The notes beneath the pieces are model-generated. The model was given only the letters and a program-made list of their open reading frames with translations, made no database searches and had not been told where the DNA came from. DNA of 64,000 nucleotides from Prunella strophiata (taxonomy: Eukaryota > Chordata > Aves > Passeriformes > Prunellidae): the NCBI GenBank assembly GCA_036583965.1, contig JAZBQD010000027.1, positions 7,169,187 through 7,233,186 of the forward strand. The letters run 5' to 3'. Of the stretch, positions 11,819-24,948 are shown in pieces. Every line of letters starts with the position of its first letter. Within the stretch, counting starts at the first letter, position 1. Both the position numbers and the translations under genes were made by a program.

Positions 11819-13681
11819 ACTGCTTTTCGAGTTTACCTGAATTTGAGGAATTGTGTACTCTGTGTATATTTAAAAAAAGAAAACAGGCCAGACTTGGAAT
11901 CTGAAATTTGAGTCTAAAATGCAATTTCTGACCTTGATTTGAACTTTTAAATCTGGATGGGAACAAAAATTCCCCAGTGGTAAATATATCATTATAATTA
12001 AATAAACTCTGTGCCTGAAGGTGCAAAATACAGGAATATAACCCCAAACAACTCAACCCTGTTTTCCCTTTGCAGTTCCTTCTCATTTGCAATGCTTTTT
12101 CAAGAACTCTATACAGAATGAAGTAAATGGACAAGCATTTAGTTGAAATTATCATGTAAAGAAGTAAGAAAAAATGCACTTTAGATTAATGAGCATATAT
12201 CCAGCAATTCTTGCCAATAATCTGTCAAGTCTCCATCAATAGGTACATGTAAGCAAAGAAATTTCACCATATAAGATGGGTCAGGTACCTATAGGAGAAT
12301 TTGATTGAAACTTTTGAAATTTTTAACTTTACTGCTTCCTGGTCTGGCATGTTTATTTTCATTTTTCTATTAAAAACTTTAGGAAAAATACATTCAGAAA
12401 TGCTTACAAAAGTGAATCCAGAACTTGACCTTATTGTTATGATTTGGCACAGGCAAAAAGTCTGGGGGAGCGGAAATGTTGGTAATAATCTTTGTGGCAT
12501 ATTTTATGAACTGGTTATGCTTGTTTTGTAATTGCATTGTGTGAAGTTCAGAAATTATTTTTATAACTATTTGAGAATTTGAAAATTACAGTGAGGACTG
12601 TGTGAATGTTAAGCAATATACGTAACAGGAAAGTGAAAATTCCAAATAAATCTTTCCCAAAAACTTTCCCAAAGCTGCTTTATTACTGAAACAAAGGATG
12701 TGGAAGGCACAGCATTTCTCTTTCATTGTCACCATGTACAGTGCATTAGTGGTGCACTGGATGTAACCAGTGCTGAGCTGGTCATGCAGCCATGGAACTC
12801 CTGCTGAGCTCTTCCAGGAGTTTGCCCAGCTGGAGATTGCTGGTGTGATTCTCAGCAGTAGCTGCAAGTGGTGTTTAGGGAGCTGGTCATGGCCCATTCT
12901 CTATCTGCCCATCTCTTCTGGCCACTAAACACTCTTAAGCACAGCTTTAAAAACAAGTGCAGGGAGAGATCTGTTTTCCTCTGAAAGTGAGTGCAACATA
13001 TTCTGCAAGAATGATATGGGCTACAAAGAGGAGAAAGGGAAAATATGTGTGATCATGAATGGAGCTGGCTGTGAAACAACCTCTCCTAGCAGCATAACTT
13101 CCCTTTCTTAAGGCACCAGGCTCCAATTCATGGAACAACCACTGGCACTTGGCAGAAATATCAGGGGCAGATACCACACAGGCTGTCTGCTCCTGCCTGG
13201 CCACTCGGGTGAGACCAGGCTCTCTGATAAGACAGACCTGTGTGGGAGCCTTCATACTAAATCTGGGAGTGTTTTGTGGAGGAAAAGGTGGCACAGTCTA
13301 CAGTTCATGTTGCAGGTTTTTGCAGAAACTGCTATGCCAGGAAATACAACTATAAATATTTCCAGCGCCTTTAATCCATAGCCTGCTACTTATTTCTCTA
13401 TTATCCTATGATGCTGGATGATCATAAGGTAAAGAATCACTATATAATCCTATTATATCCTCACTCTCTTTCAACATTCACTGCTTTAGACAATTGTGTA
13501 ATTACTTTTCATTCATTTCCACCACTTATTACGGAAAGCCTTTTCTTTCTACATCCTTGAAGCATTGCATCCCATAGGTATGATGGGATATCTTGTGCTA
13601 AGAATAATTTTCCCCTGTAAAGCTTTTGAAGCATTATAGAATCTCATTTTTTCTAATCAGCACTCTAGTTTCTTGTGGGCT
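11819..13681. other. unassigned sequence
   Basis: No gene is supported. The intervals 12700-12900 and 13080-13300 have higher G+C and frames of 103-115 codons on the minus strand, but their translations show no domain and I see no splice framework. They could be unfamiliar repeats. Confidence 0.55.
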
Positions 13682-14345
13682 AAAATTAGGCTTCCTGTCT
13701 CTGGCATGCGAGGCGTCAGCGTGTGTGACCTTCAAGCTGCCATCCGGCCTTGAAGTGCAATTTTTGCATCGGGAAATCTAGAGGCAGCAGCTTTACCCTT
13801 TTTTGCAGCAGCAGCAAGATCATCAGCAACAGTCAACTGAGCAGCAAGTGCAGGGATATCACTCCCGGGAAGCCATGTTACAGTGATGCACAGAGAGCTC
13901 TCTCCAGAGCTCAGGCACTGATGGAAAACGGGGCTGAGCCTCCACTGCTCTGTGCCTCCCTGCAAGGTGACCAGCCCGGAGGGTTTGCATGAATATTAAT
14001 GGCTAAGCTATAGAATGATGAAGAATCAATACTTTAATCTGCATAAGGATAATGTGCCTTGCTTATGCATTGTAAAGCTGCTGCACTACAGTGTCTGAAT
14101 TTCACTCGTACGCTGAACTCATCTGCAAGCTCTCTCTCCTTCTGAATTATGCATACATTCCATAGCCTGTTGCCTACAACAGATTTATGACAATCTCATT
14201 GCACCTATGCAAATCTTTTTTGGTTTTAAGCATCGAGCACTTAATGTCTTTACTGAGGGAGGAAAAATCATTGCGCAGGAGTGGATGCAAAAAGGTTTTA
14301 TTGCTCACGCTGTGTGCTGCTCTTCCTAACTTTCATATTAGTTCC
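13682..14345. promoter_or_regulatory. candidate conserved non-coding element (octamer/POU-like words, retained CpGs)
   Basis: The block stands out for retaining about a dozen CpGs in a CpG-poor window and for repeated POU-type words: TTTGCAT at 13984-13990, TTATGCAT twice between 14060 and 14160, and a perfect octamer ATGCAAAT at 14207-14214. It also holds GAATATTAAT and TTAATG homeodomain-like words and an inverted CTTCAAG/CTTGAAG pair (13730-13736/13749-13755). Open frames on both strands at 13732-13992 are short and conflicting. I infer an old enhancer or other conserved element; this needs multi-species alignment, and a diverged exon is the alternative. Confidence 0.45.
14207..14214 (+). 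promoter_or_regulatory. octamer motif ATGCAAAT
   Basis: Exact match to the POU-domain (Oct) octamer. It lies inside a block with several further ATGCA/TTTGCAT words, which makes chance occurrence less likely than for a lone motif. Binding is inferred only. Confidence 0.35.
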
Positions 14346-14805
14346 ACATTGTGTCTGGTCAGTTAAATGACCATTTTTGCCATGCTCTCAGCACTTTGTT
14401 CACTGCAGCTACAGCACAATATTCTTTGTCCTCTTTTTCTCTCACGTACTGAGCACGGCAGCTGATAATAACAGAACCGAAGTTACAGCTTGGAAATCAC
14501 CGTTTTAGGTGATTTTAATTATGATGGATGAAGGAGAAAAATGGCAAAAACATGCTTTCAGTAGTACTGAGCAAATATGACATGGAACTGATACACAGAG
14601 CTTATATTACAGATCTGTCAAATTACCCAAGGATAATTTGGGTGGCTGGCGGATTCCCAGCTCATCAGTTCAGTAGCTCAGGCAACACATGCTGGTTAGT
14701 TTTGCTTGGGCTTGACATATAAATTTCTGACCATCACCAGAGCAGCTTTAATTGATAATGGACATCTAATTCAAAAATAGGTGTGTTCCCCTTTAAATGG
14801 TAGCT

Positions 14806-14848
14806 GTCACATCACATCACGTCACATCACATATGTCACGTCATGTCC
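14806..14848. repeat. short tandem repeat of (A/G)TCAC units
   Basis: A 43-bp run built from five-base units ATCAC and GTCAC, slightly irregular at its right end where CATATG and CATGTC interrupt. Two units create CACGTCA words, which contain the CRE/ATF half-site TGACG on the opposite strand. It is flanked on the right by further CATGATG/CATTATATG words. Confidence 0.8.
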
Positions 14849-17800
14849 CATTAAATCACATTATATGCTGGCATGATGCAAGATAGCATGATGAGGGGCT
14901 AATGGAACGTGACAGCTAATACCTGCTAACAATTTGAGTGGTGGGTATCAGGTCTGAATGGGTGCCAGACTTCAGCTGGGTGTTTGTGAGACAGAGCACA
15001 GTCTTTGCCCAAAGATCTGAGCTTTTTTCCTCCAAGGGTGACTTTAGCAGCTGCCCAGCTCCAAATTTAAAACCAGTAGTGGTGTATTTTATGTTTTTTA
15101 TAAAGTGACTTTATGACACCTTAAGGGACATGCTAAGGGAGAGATTAAGGTCTGTCAGAAAACATGCAGAAATTTGACATACATGGCTTTAATTTCTCAG
15201 CTCCTGGCTGATTTTAGGTGCCAAAGTACTGTGGGGATTTGCCTAATATGAAAAATTAATTTGTGAATTGGACAAAGCCCTGCTTAACGCAAGAAAGTTC
15301 AGCTGAGTGATCTACTGGAAAACGCTCAATAATCTGCAAAATCTGTGATACTGTTTTAATGATGGGGTTAAGTTTCCACACGGTGTTTGTACAGCCCCCT
15401 CTGGGATCTCCACAGGTTAAATTACAGTATATGCAAGAGTGAGTTATGACTTGAGTAAAGGCAACAGGGAAAGCACAGTATGTGCAGCTTCCATTTTTCA
15501 TTGCTTGCACTACATTTGCAGCAATGTCAGTAACACAGACCTTGGGGAATCAGAGTCATTGCCAAATCACAGGGGAAATTTCTCATGTAGCTCTTCCCAA
15601 ATATTGATTGTTAGGCAATCTTTGAAACCTGCTATGTAAAGAATTTTTTTGCTTGTAGACTGCAGGGATGCAAAGGTTTCTAAGCTAAACATAAAGCGAG
15701 ATAAAAAGTCTCCTAATTGGTGAGGTTTTGCCTCAGGATTTTTGTTGTTGCTTTCTGCACTAAGTCTCGTTAAAACCCTGAATAATTCCTGTGTCCTGTG
15801 TTATCTATTTAAAGAACTGATTGAGTTGTGGGGTGGCTTTCTCCCCAGTACATTCTCTTTGAATCTTAATTTAATGGGAAAAGAAGACCAGTCCTTTTCT
15901 GGAATTGCTATGGCATTATAATTTACACTGTAATTTTAAAACCTGGAAAAGTCTGCATCAATCACACATGTATAGTAGCAGCTGGGATAACTGTTCCAGG
16001 CTGCTTAATTATTATGAAACATTAGGATTGTGTGTCTGTTTGTAATCCTTCTGATAGCCTTTTATTTCCTGCACCATATCTGTCCTATCCTTCACTTCAT
16101 GGAGTGCATCAGTCTCTCAACAGGTAAGTCCTTCTGAATGCTCTTAAATCCTGGTGTCCTCGGGACTTTAGGAACAGTTAGAGTGGTCATTATACTGAGA
16201 ATAACCATTTTTCAACTAATTAAATTGATTCTGATAACTCTCAAAATGTCAAGGCTTCAGCTTTCTGGAATTGCTCATGGGAGATGCTAAATTGACAGTG
16301 ATCATTAATTATAGATTTTCACCTCTTGCTGGGGTTTACTGTAATGGGGTCTGTTTAAGATTACCTTTGGAGAGTTACTTGGATCTGCAGCATGTGCAGG
16401 GAGCAGCAGGACCAGCTTCCTGCTGTAGGGTAGATGTGTTTCAGTCTTGAGTAAACTCTGTATGAAATTTCAGAGACACTATTTGTGTGATTTTTCCTTT
16501 CAGGCTGATGTAGGATTAGGCTCACAATTTGCTGATTTTGGAGTTACTGAACTCCAGTCTTTCCTAAACTCAGTGTGACTTGAAGGGACAGCGGGAGGAG
16601 GGGTAATTAAGGTGCTGCCTGGGCACAGGATGGGAATGGCATTGATGTTTTAGGACATTGGTGTTCCAGAAACCAAGGCTTCCTTCCTGTATTGTTGGAA
16701 AGATGGGCATCAGTGCAGGGGCTACCTGGCTGCTCTGTTCAGATAGGTAAATTCCACTTCAACCTCTGGATGTTGTTTCCATTTGACTTACCCTCCTTGG
16801 CAGCTGGAGCCAGCCAAGATAAAATTCCAGGTGCAGTGCCTGGGATGGAGTTTGGGTGACCTGCAGAGAGCACCAGATGTAGGTGCCTGAGAAGGCTGAG
16901 TATTTTTGGTAAAACCTGTACACCTCTCACCTTTTGGGGACCTGCCAAGGTCTGTGCACTGCACAAGGTACCTGGTTTGGATTGGACACTTTATCAGTGG
17001 TTCATTTCTTCAGAGGTTTCTCTTCTATTGACCATGGCTTCTCTAATTTGTTAATTTAATGCAGTTATTTATTTATTTTCATTTTTAATTTGTTGTGTTC
17101 CTAGAGACTGTGGTTTGTGGATGCATCAGATAACTGAAAATATGTTATCACAGCTGTTGTGTTACAGCATAAACAAAGAATGAGAGAATAGTGACTCGTT
17201 ATTTTTAATATATAATAATTTGTAATATATTGGATTTTAAATATTTGATTAACATAAATACTGATAAATTCTTTCCAGGCTGTGATGCAGATGTGGAGGC
17301 TGTATAATATTTGAGTTTAGCAGTGGAAATACTGTATTGGTTTATATCACCAGCTATATTTTATCTGTCCAGTCCCTGGTACATATTTTTTCTTAGTCAC
17401 CACAACTCTATGAAAGCTTCCCATCCCTCATCTCCACTCTTATCTGCTACTGTACAACTAAATCCTGCTCCTTGCTGTGAATCAGATTTGTCTGTCCCAT
17501 CACCCTGCAGACACTGAAACAGCTGGTTTAGGATTGTCACTTCAGTTCTGGCTTTTATGCATTTCTTATTTGAATGGACTTCTTGATCTGTAGATTCTAA
17601 TTCTGCTATTAAAATAGGGGGAGTCATCTGAATTTATTTTCTTTCAATCCTTACCAGGCCCTCCACAATTCATTCCTAGTTTTTCTCATTCTACAAATGA
17701 GTTTACATTGAATATAGATAAAGGCACAAGATATACATTAATATATGGAACTTAACCACTGAATGAGCAATTTTTAGGGAGCTATTTCTATTGTATGGTG

Positions 17801-18149
17801 ATTTAAAGACTTGTAAGTGATTTACCAGGCATATCCTCCTGCCCCTGGCACTCATGCAAAGTAATAATGCAGAATAATTATCTTAATTTCAGTGGCATTA
17901 CAGTACTCTGTTGGTAAGGAGAGCTGAAGTTGGCCTGCTGAATCGTTTTAATTGAATTGTTTTATAGATGGTTTTGTCTGCCTCAAAGTCAGCAGTCTGT
18001 GAGAGGCCCCATTTCCCCTCTTACCTGGCTTCCCTGTGGCATCTGATTTATTTTGTCTTACTTGTTTTGTGTCCTTTAGAGCATCTTGGGATCCAGTTCA
18101 AAAAGGAGGGTTGGTTTGATTTGTCAGTCTCTATGTTGAGATAAGTACT
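14849..18149. other. unassigned sequence
   Basis: No gene and no repeat family recognised. The strip 16600-16970 has higher G+C and a 75-codon minus frame without features. 17040-17260 is very AT-rich with several TTAATTT and TATAATAATTTG words. Nothing else stands out. Confidence 0.55.
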
Positions 18150-18430
18150 GGGGAAGTGAGGATTTGGGGCCAAACGGCCTTTTTCTGTTCTGATGCAAAT
18201 TCATGTTCTTCATCTAAATTACGGCGGGTCCTATGGCGATAACTGCGTGCAAAGATCGCGGTAGCAGTGGGATGGTGATGAATGCCAAGGCTGCCAGCAG
18301 TAAAAGCCCTGGGTGATGGGGATTTGTGCAGCAGGCAAGGGTTTTGTTTCTACATTCATGCCAGTGATCACCAGGAGCTCACGTGCTTTTCCTATGGCTG
18401 GCTACGACGGCAAAATTATCAGCAAAAAAG
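18150..18430. promoter_or_regulatory. isolated CpG cluster in unique sequence
   Basis: Six CpGs fall within 39 bp (18222-18260) in DNA where CpG is generally rare. Two further CpGs lie near 18174 and 18404-18410. The block also has TGATGCAAAT (18191-18200, one base from a POU octamer) and a CACGTG-like CTCACGTGC at 18378-18386. No ORF explains it. CpG retention suggests low germline methylation or selective constraint; it is far too small for a classical promoter CpG island. Confidence 0.4.
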
Positions 18431-21400
18431 AGTGTAATATGTAAGCTGTGTTATCATTTTAACTACTTTTGTACTTCAGTTTTAAACCACAAAATATTGG
18501 TGTTTTCTTTAATAGTTTGCTATGCTGTAGTTTGTGATTATTTTTTTTCCCTACTTCAGACATATAAGGTCATAAATGAGTTACAAAGCTGTTGTTCCAA
18601 AATTGAAGGGATTGATGTGTCTGTTCAGCAACTTAGGGGGTTCTGTTCCAGCAGCATCAGTGTGATATCAGGTTTTATCATGAGGTGTATCATTTCATCA
18701 TAAAGGACCTAATTCCTAAGTGTGAAACAGCTTCCAGTATTGGTTTCAATTTACTCTACAAAAGCATTTTCAGAGTTGGCTGAAGGCTCAGTAAGAGGGG
18801 GGAAATAACCCCAGAATGATGCATCAAATTACAAGTACAACTAACTGAAAAAGGAGTTATGCAATGTGCTTTATATTTTATATACCTTCCAGCAGTGCCA
18901 CTGGTTTTAACTATTGAAAACCTCAACATAAGTAGTTATTATTTTTCTCTTAAAACGAGGTTTTTATTTGAACAGCACTAAAAAATGTAGGTGATCTATG
19001 AGTGTCCTAGAACTTCAGGTTTTTTGGTGTAAATTCCCCACAGAATGTATAAGGATTTATGTTTTGCCATCTTGACAGAAAGATCAATTTACTTATTTAT
19101 TTTACTTTGAGAAACTGGTGGTTTTGCAGTTTTCTACATGTCCCAGACAGTGCCACTATCTTGTTTGTCTCCTACCCTTGGGGGAATGTTTGCCATCACT
19201 GCATTGAGATCAAGGAGTGTTCTCCACCACTCTTGGTGGGTGTGAAATGGGACCAACTGGGAATTGTGGTTCTACCAAAGGACAGACTGGGGACTGTGGT
19301 TCCACCTGCTCTGGAGCTGTGGATTCAGGGAACACCCAGCTTTGTAGCCCAAGGTGTGGCAGTTGCACTTCTCCAGGCAGGAGGAACAGCTCTGTTTTAC
19401 CTCTGCTTCTCCTCACAGAATGCAGTGAAGCTGCTCTGAATGTCACACTGCAAAAGTATGGGAACCTGGGAGTACAGCCCACAGGACTGCCTGGGATGAG
19501 CCCATGCACTAATTTGCTGATTGCTCCTTCTGCAGAGTGTGCAGTAAGTCAGGAGGCCACGTATTGAGCACTAAAGAGAAAGCAAAGTATAGAGCAGCTG
19601 CACATCAATATGCCTTTTGTTTCCTCAATGTTGCTTGAATTCCATGGGAAATACAAGCAAAGAAGATTTCACTATGCAATGAAAAATTCATCATTTTGCA
19701 TATGCAGAAAGGGTATAGGTCAAGATTTAAAAATTAATCTATTTAATTTTGCAGACTTGCTGCTATTTTGACATGCCCTTTATTTTTCTACCCATTGTGC
19801 TTGTCCATGCTTTCCCATGTGCTATGTATGGTACAAGTGCTGACCAGAATGTTACTGGGCATCTGTGCAAAACTGCAGACACTTAAACACAGCTGCTGGA
19901 GTTTTTCCAACTTCTATTATTGCTCACATGCAGAGAATGACAGTAGGAGGCAAAGCACCTCATGCAATCTTGTGTTGATTCACACTTTTGTGCATTAAAA
20001 ATTTGTCTTTAAATGCTGAGGTTTTGTTGACTAGAAGAGAATCATCCTCCTAGAATTATGTATCTGTAGTCACAAACAAGAACATCCTGAAAATTAGTGA
20101 TTTATTCCTGTGCTCCTTTTTATGTTTCAGCTGTAACACTCTGGCTATGATGCTAATGCTTGTACACGTGTCACGGTGCAACATGAAATTGCTGTAAGAT
20201 GTTCTGTCAGTTTAAGTTGTTTAAATTAGCTGGTAGTAGTGACTGCACAGTCAGCTGATCCCAGAAAAACTGAAAGTATAAACACAGTCAAGTTTAAGAA
20301 CATTTCTTACGTTGCCTACTTGGCAATATAGTGCAGTATATATATGAACATGTGTTCTTACATGCACGAAACTTGTAAGAAGAAGTGATTAAAAATCCAA
20401 GTTTATAATGAGAGTTGAGAACTGTTCCTCTATGGGGGATGTCAAGGAAATGGTCTGCTTCTAGAATGAAGTACACAAAAATTATGTCTAGAGAGGAATA
20501 CTTGGCAATTCTGCTGCCACCTTTTGATTGTAGCCTGTAGTTACAAGGAGTAGCTGAAAATTCATCCAAAATATCAAAGCTAAAAAAGGTGTAGATATAT
20601 ATACATCTACAGAGGAATAATTATTTAATGTATTGATGCTATAATTTTAGCTGAGCAGGTGGCCATCTTAGGCTGTGCAGTTGATGTACAGTTTTATTAA
20701 GCAGTTTTGTTCAAACTGTATAATAACTTATTCATTTAAAATGAGAGGAATGATAAAAATGATAAATAACTAATGAATTGCAGCTATGTTCTATTCATTT
20801 TCTCAGCTTATCAGGTTTTTACTGCAATGCATTTTTATTAAATGTAGCTTAAATCAGGACTGCTGACCTTCTCTGTCATTAAACTGACCTGGCTGTCTTG
20901 CTCTCTGCTACTCCTTTCCAAGGGGTTGCTTGGAGACTCCCCAAGTGTCTGCAGGTCATCTCTTGGGACTTAAATGCCAGCATTTCCTCTGGATGTGGAT
21001 GTCTTGTGAATGTCTCCTATATCAAGGTTGCCTGTGTGTGTCAGGTTGTGTGATGGGCTCCTTTTTGGCTGAACACACCTTCTGGTAGGGGAGTGATGTC
21101 TCATTTTTAAGCAGATGTCGTGCACTTCCAAGCATATGATAGTGTGTGGTACTCATGTGCTGTGCTAAAGCTTTAGATAGCTCACCCACACCAGAAATTT
21201 GAGCAGTGGCCTGCTTGGTTTGTGAGAGCATCCTGTGAGGGTGGACATAGTGCCCACTGGAGTGTGGGTTGGTTTTTTGGGTTTTTTAGGCATCTAAATA
21301 ACAGATTCTGGACTTGAACTGAGGTGGAAAGTATGATTGCCAAGTCTTGTGCTCATTCCTTGGTTAATCTTCAATATCTTCCTAAATTTCCAATCCATAA

Positions 21401-23289
21401 AGCATAGCCTGCTGTGCCAAAAACATGTTTTAGAATTAGTTCTTCAGGGACCAAATAGTCTAATGCTATGCTGTGGCAGCCACATAAATAGCTATAATAA
21501 AAAAAATTAAAAAATGTTGGTTCTAAGAATAACCTGAATATTTGGATCTGTTGCCAGTAGGGAGATATTAAATTATTATATTATGAAGATAATTTTGTAA
21601 CAAATGAACAATCTTCTTCACAGTGAAATTTCTTATGAGAATATGAATCTGTGCTTTACTGAATCACAGGCCAAACTTACTGCTGCCATGAGAGAGGGTT
21701 ATCCTGACAATACAGATGTTTAAACTTGCTAGAGAGCTACTATATCTTTTTCAAGTTTACATTCATGTAGGATTGAATCAGTGAAGGGGTTAATTTTGAG
21801 ATTAATTAAGCCCAAGGAAATGATCAGTGTTTAGAGGGGAGGGTGGCTGGGAGCCACAGCTGGTTCAGGGCAGTGTGGTTACAGGAAAGGGGGACAATGT
21901 TTGAGTCAATGACCTACAACTGGGATGTTTGTTGGCATGTCAGCAGGCAGAAATGAATATTCCCCAATTCCTGCTAAGAATGGGAAGTAAGAACCTTGGA
22001 GCGCTGGAAGTTACTGGTCAGGAGTGATCAGCAAGAGCCACTGACTTTAAGGGAAAATAATTTGAGAGGGAAGCCAAGGTCCCTCTAGGAGGCAGGACAG
22101 TTCTGGAACACTGCAGCAGCAGGGACTGGAGTGGTTGTGCAGAGCCCAGAACTCCTCACTGTGGTCAGCATTATGGACAAGGAGTCTTATTATTTAGAAA
22201 CATTAAACTCTTGTCAAAGCCAAGGCTGAAAGCAGGGGTGAAATGCAGGGACAACAAGCTGGAGCAATCTGAGAACAAGAGCTGGAATCTGGTTTAGATG
22301 GCCTTTTCTTTTCAGGGCAAATTTTGCCACAGTACATGAGAAATCAGGTTTGTAATTTGCAATAATGGCTGATGCACCTGACTGGTAATAGTCCAAGCAA
22401 AAACATAATGCACAGAAGTGCTCAATTATTTCATAAGACTGCCTTGTGAACAGATTTTGCTCATTTGCAGCTGAGTTGTTTGTGCTTCTGTTTATCTCAG
22501 ATACCCATTACACTTCCATTTATAGTGTGACAGTGTTTGGCTATATCTGATTCTCACCAACTCAAGGCAATTAAAACTGCTGGCCCAGTGTCACTTGTCT
22601 CAAAACATGCACAAGCATAGTATGATTACTACAGATTTCCTCTAAGACTGAAATGTGGGCCTTTAATAGCTTCAGCAACAGTATGGAATAGGCTGATTAA
22701 TAAAAGCATTGGGTAAGTGGGATTGTTGGAAAGATGAAAAATTAACCATGGTGTTGTCATCTTTGTGTGATGACACCTGCATGGAGTGAAACAATACAGA
22801 GCTTATTATGGCAGAGAGTTGACCCAGGTGATGTTTGTGCACCAATTTCACCACATATTCACCCCCTAGTAGTTGTCCCCTGTAACAGGCCAAACACCTT
22901 AAAACACAGCAAGGTAAACTGCTAAAATTCATAGCTACCAGCTACTAGTCTGTAAATTTGTTGTTTATCACAGAGGGAAGGTGAGTTGGAATGTGAGTGA
23001 TGAAGCTGGGACACAAATTTATAGAGCTTGGGTTTTTTTATATTTTTATTGAAGGATAGTGTGTCTCTGTGTGAGAAATGAATTACACAGCCCAGAAATG
23101 TTGGCTGCTTCAAGGTGAAGTAGGTCAGCTGGGAGAAACCCTGATCATGAGCAAATCTGCCAACTCTGGAGAGGCACCTATTACCACATCCTTCTGTACT
23201 TTTTTTTTTTTTTTTTAATGTCTTATGTCCTTCTGACCATTTCCTGTTATTGACACTTTTCTCACACACTAATTTAGTTGTGGCAGGTC
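18431..23289. other. unassigned sequence
   Basis: No gene is supported. Open frames at 19059-19567 on both strands (99-126 codons) overlap a small tandem duplication and show no domain. 20900-21260 and 21835-22200 have higher G+C and mixed sequence that may be old repeats I cannot name. A T17 run lies at 23200-23216. Short TA-rich runs occur at about 20337-20346 and 20594-20603. Confidence 0.55.
19251..19309 (+). repeat. two-copy 30-bp tandem duplication
   Basis: GACCAACTGGGAATTGTGGT (19251-19270) recurs 30 bp later as GACAGACTGGGGACTGTGGT (19281-19300), with TCTACC and TCCACC following. Copies differ at several sites. Because 30 is a multiple of three, the repeat keeps the plus-strand frames open, giving Gly/Thr/Val-rich echoes in translation. 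That can mimic a repeat protein; no gene is called. Confidence 0.75.
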
Positions 23290-23480
23290 TGAAGAGCTCA
23301 AACCAGTTGTGAGGGGGAGGTGGAACAGGCTCCCCAAGGAAGTGGTGGAGTCACTGAAATGTTCAAGAAATGAGCAGATGTGGCTCTTTGCACTATGGTT
23401 TAGTGGGCACAGTGTTATTTTATTGAAGGCTGGACTTGATGATCTGGGAGTGCATCCTTAGTGCCTCCATGATCCTGTCA
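23290..23480 (+). mobile_element. CR1 LINE fragment, 3' region
   Basis: Visible CR1 landmarks: GGTGGAACAGGCTCCCCAAGG, AAGTGGTGGAGTCACTGAAA, GTTCAAGAAA with GATGTGGC, a GGTTTAGTGGGCAC block, and GCTGGACTTGATGATCT near the end, followed by a decayed TCCATGATCCTG in place of the terminal octamers. The GTTTAGTGGGCA block is typical of the CR1-F-like group. It is 5'-truncated and moderately diverged. Confidence 0.92.
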
Positions 23481-24948
23481 CAGTGTGCCTGGGCCCTGGG
23501 ATAGAGCATAACTGTGGGACATACCAGCAGGGTAATGGTGTCCCCAAAAGTTTGTCTGCAGCAGTTGAATTGAGTAGTGATCTGTAACCTCCAGAAGAGC
23601 ATGAAAAGCAAGGTTTGTCTTATCTGCTTCAAAATGGCAGCTGCCTGTACACAAGAAATGAATAGTGTTATTCATTTGGTGTGATAGTGGTGAACCTTGT
23701 TGGTATCTGGTGCCAAATATGTTTTCCTTTTTAACTGATTATCATTGGTGCTGGCCCAATTTAGTCACCTACTCCAAATGCTTTCCTATTGCTAGGAAAG
23801 GTGAAAGTCAATAACTTAATACAGCAAGAGTTGGAAGGGTGACATAAGTGTTGGCATCTCCTAATTTTATAGCCACAACTATGAATAAATTGGACTTTTC
23901 AGAATATTTCCTTGAAGCACCTGTTCAGCAAAACCTGTAGGAATATGGTTAACTTGATCCATTTCAATGTGATTTAGGGGTGTGTTTGTGTTCTGTTCTG
24001 TTGTGCAGAGTTGGAATGAATGTGATTGTGTCTTTGGTTATGGAGACTCAATGTAGTCAAACACCCACATGTGGCAAAGAGCAAGCCTGGCCTGTGCTTG
24101 CACTTCTTTAACAGCTGCCCAAAATTAATAATTTGGGACATTCCAGCCTCTAGCATTTGATACAAACTTCAGGCACCAGTGAGAACAGACTGGACTGATG
24201 ACAAAAGAGCCTGGCCTAAAATTGTCTAGCTTTAATGGAACAATCAGAACTCTTATTTGTGGCAAAGATTCTGGTTTTGTCTAATGGCTAAATGCATCCA
24301 GTAAAAGATCTCATTATGGCAGCTCTCAGTTGCAACCTTTCATTCTTTCAATATATGAAGATGAACTAGACAGGAGGGTAAATGCACTGCCTGAACAAAT
24401 GTTCTTCTCTCTTTGGAACTTTCTTTTTTACCAGATCTGTATTTAATACCAAAATCTTCCTTCTTGTTATTTAATATTATTACATATAATTTGGGGTTTT
24501 TTTTCTGCAGCCAATTTTTTGCCCCACCTGTCTTTATGGACTAACATTAGACATGTTTTTCCCACGTTCATTAATGAAATGTCTCAGAGCCTTCGCATTC
24601 AAATAATTTAGTTCAGTAGATGATGACTCAGATTTATAAACAACTTGTTTCTTTTCTCACAGTTACCCAGCTGCCAGGCCATAATAGGATTATTCTCTTG
24701 GATGTTTCATCTGAGTTTACACCCCACTCTGGCAAAGCAGTCATATCATTTACACTATACTTAATTTCTGAGAATGCAGTTGCCACATGAGTCATTATAA
24801 ACTGAAACTCTTGCTTTAGGACATCTATTACTGTTGCCATGTCTTTTTTTGGGTATGTGAGTGTGTGTGTGTGATCCAGTGAGGCAATATGTCAGCTGCT
24901 TCAGATGATGAAACCACCTCAAGGTTAAGGCTGAGCTTTTGATTCCTT
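23481..24948. other. unassigned sequence
   Basis: No gene. A (GT)n run lies at 24861-24873. Short minus-strand frames at 23420-23675 overlap the end of the CR1 copy and nothing recognisable. The rest is unique AT-rich sequence. Confidence 0.6.

Noticed and set aside
13732..13992. Ala/Gln-rich minus frame and overlapping Ser/Cys-rich plus frame in a CpG-retaining block
   Set aside because: Both strands are open over the same bases, neither shows a family signature, and the block continues beyond them as non-coding motif-rich DNA.
14806..14848. TCAC array as a CRISPR-like repeat
   Set aside because: Units are five bases with no spacers; it is a simple tandem repeat.
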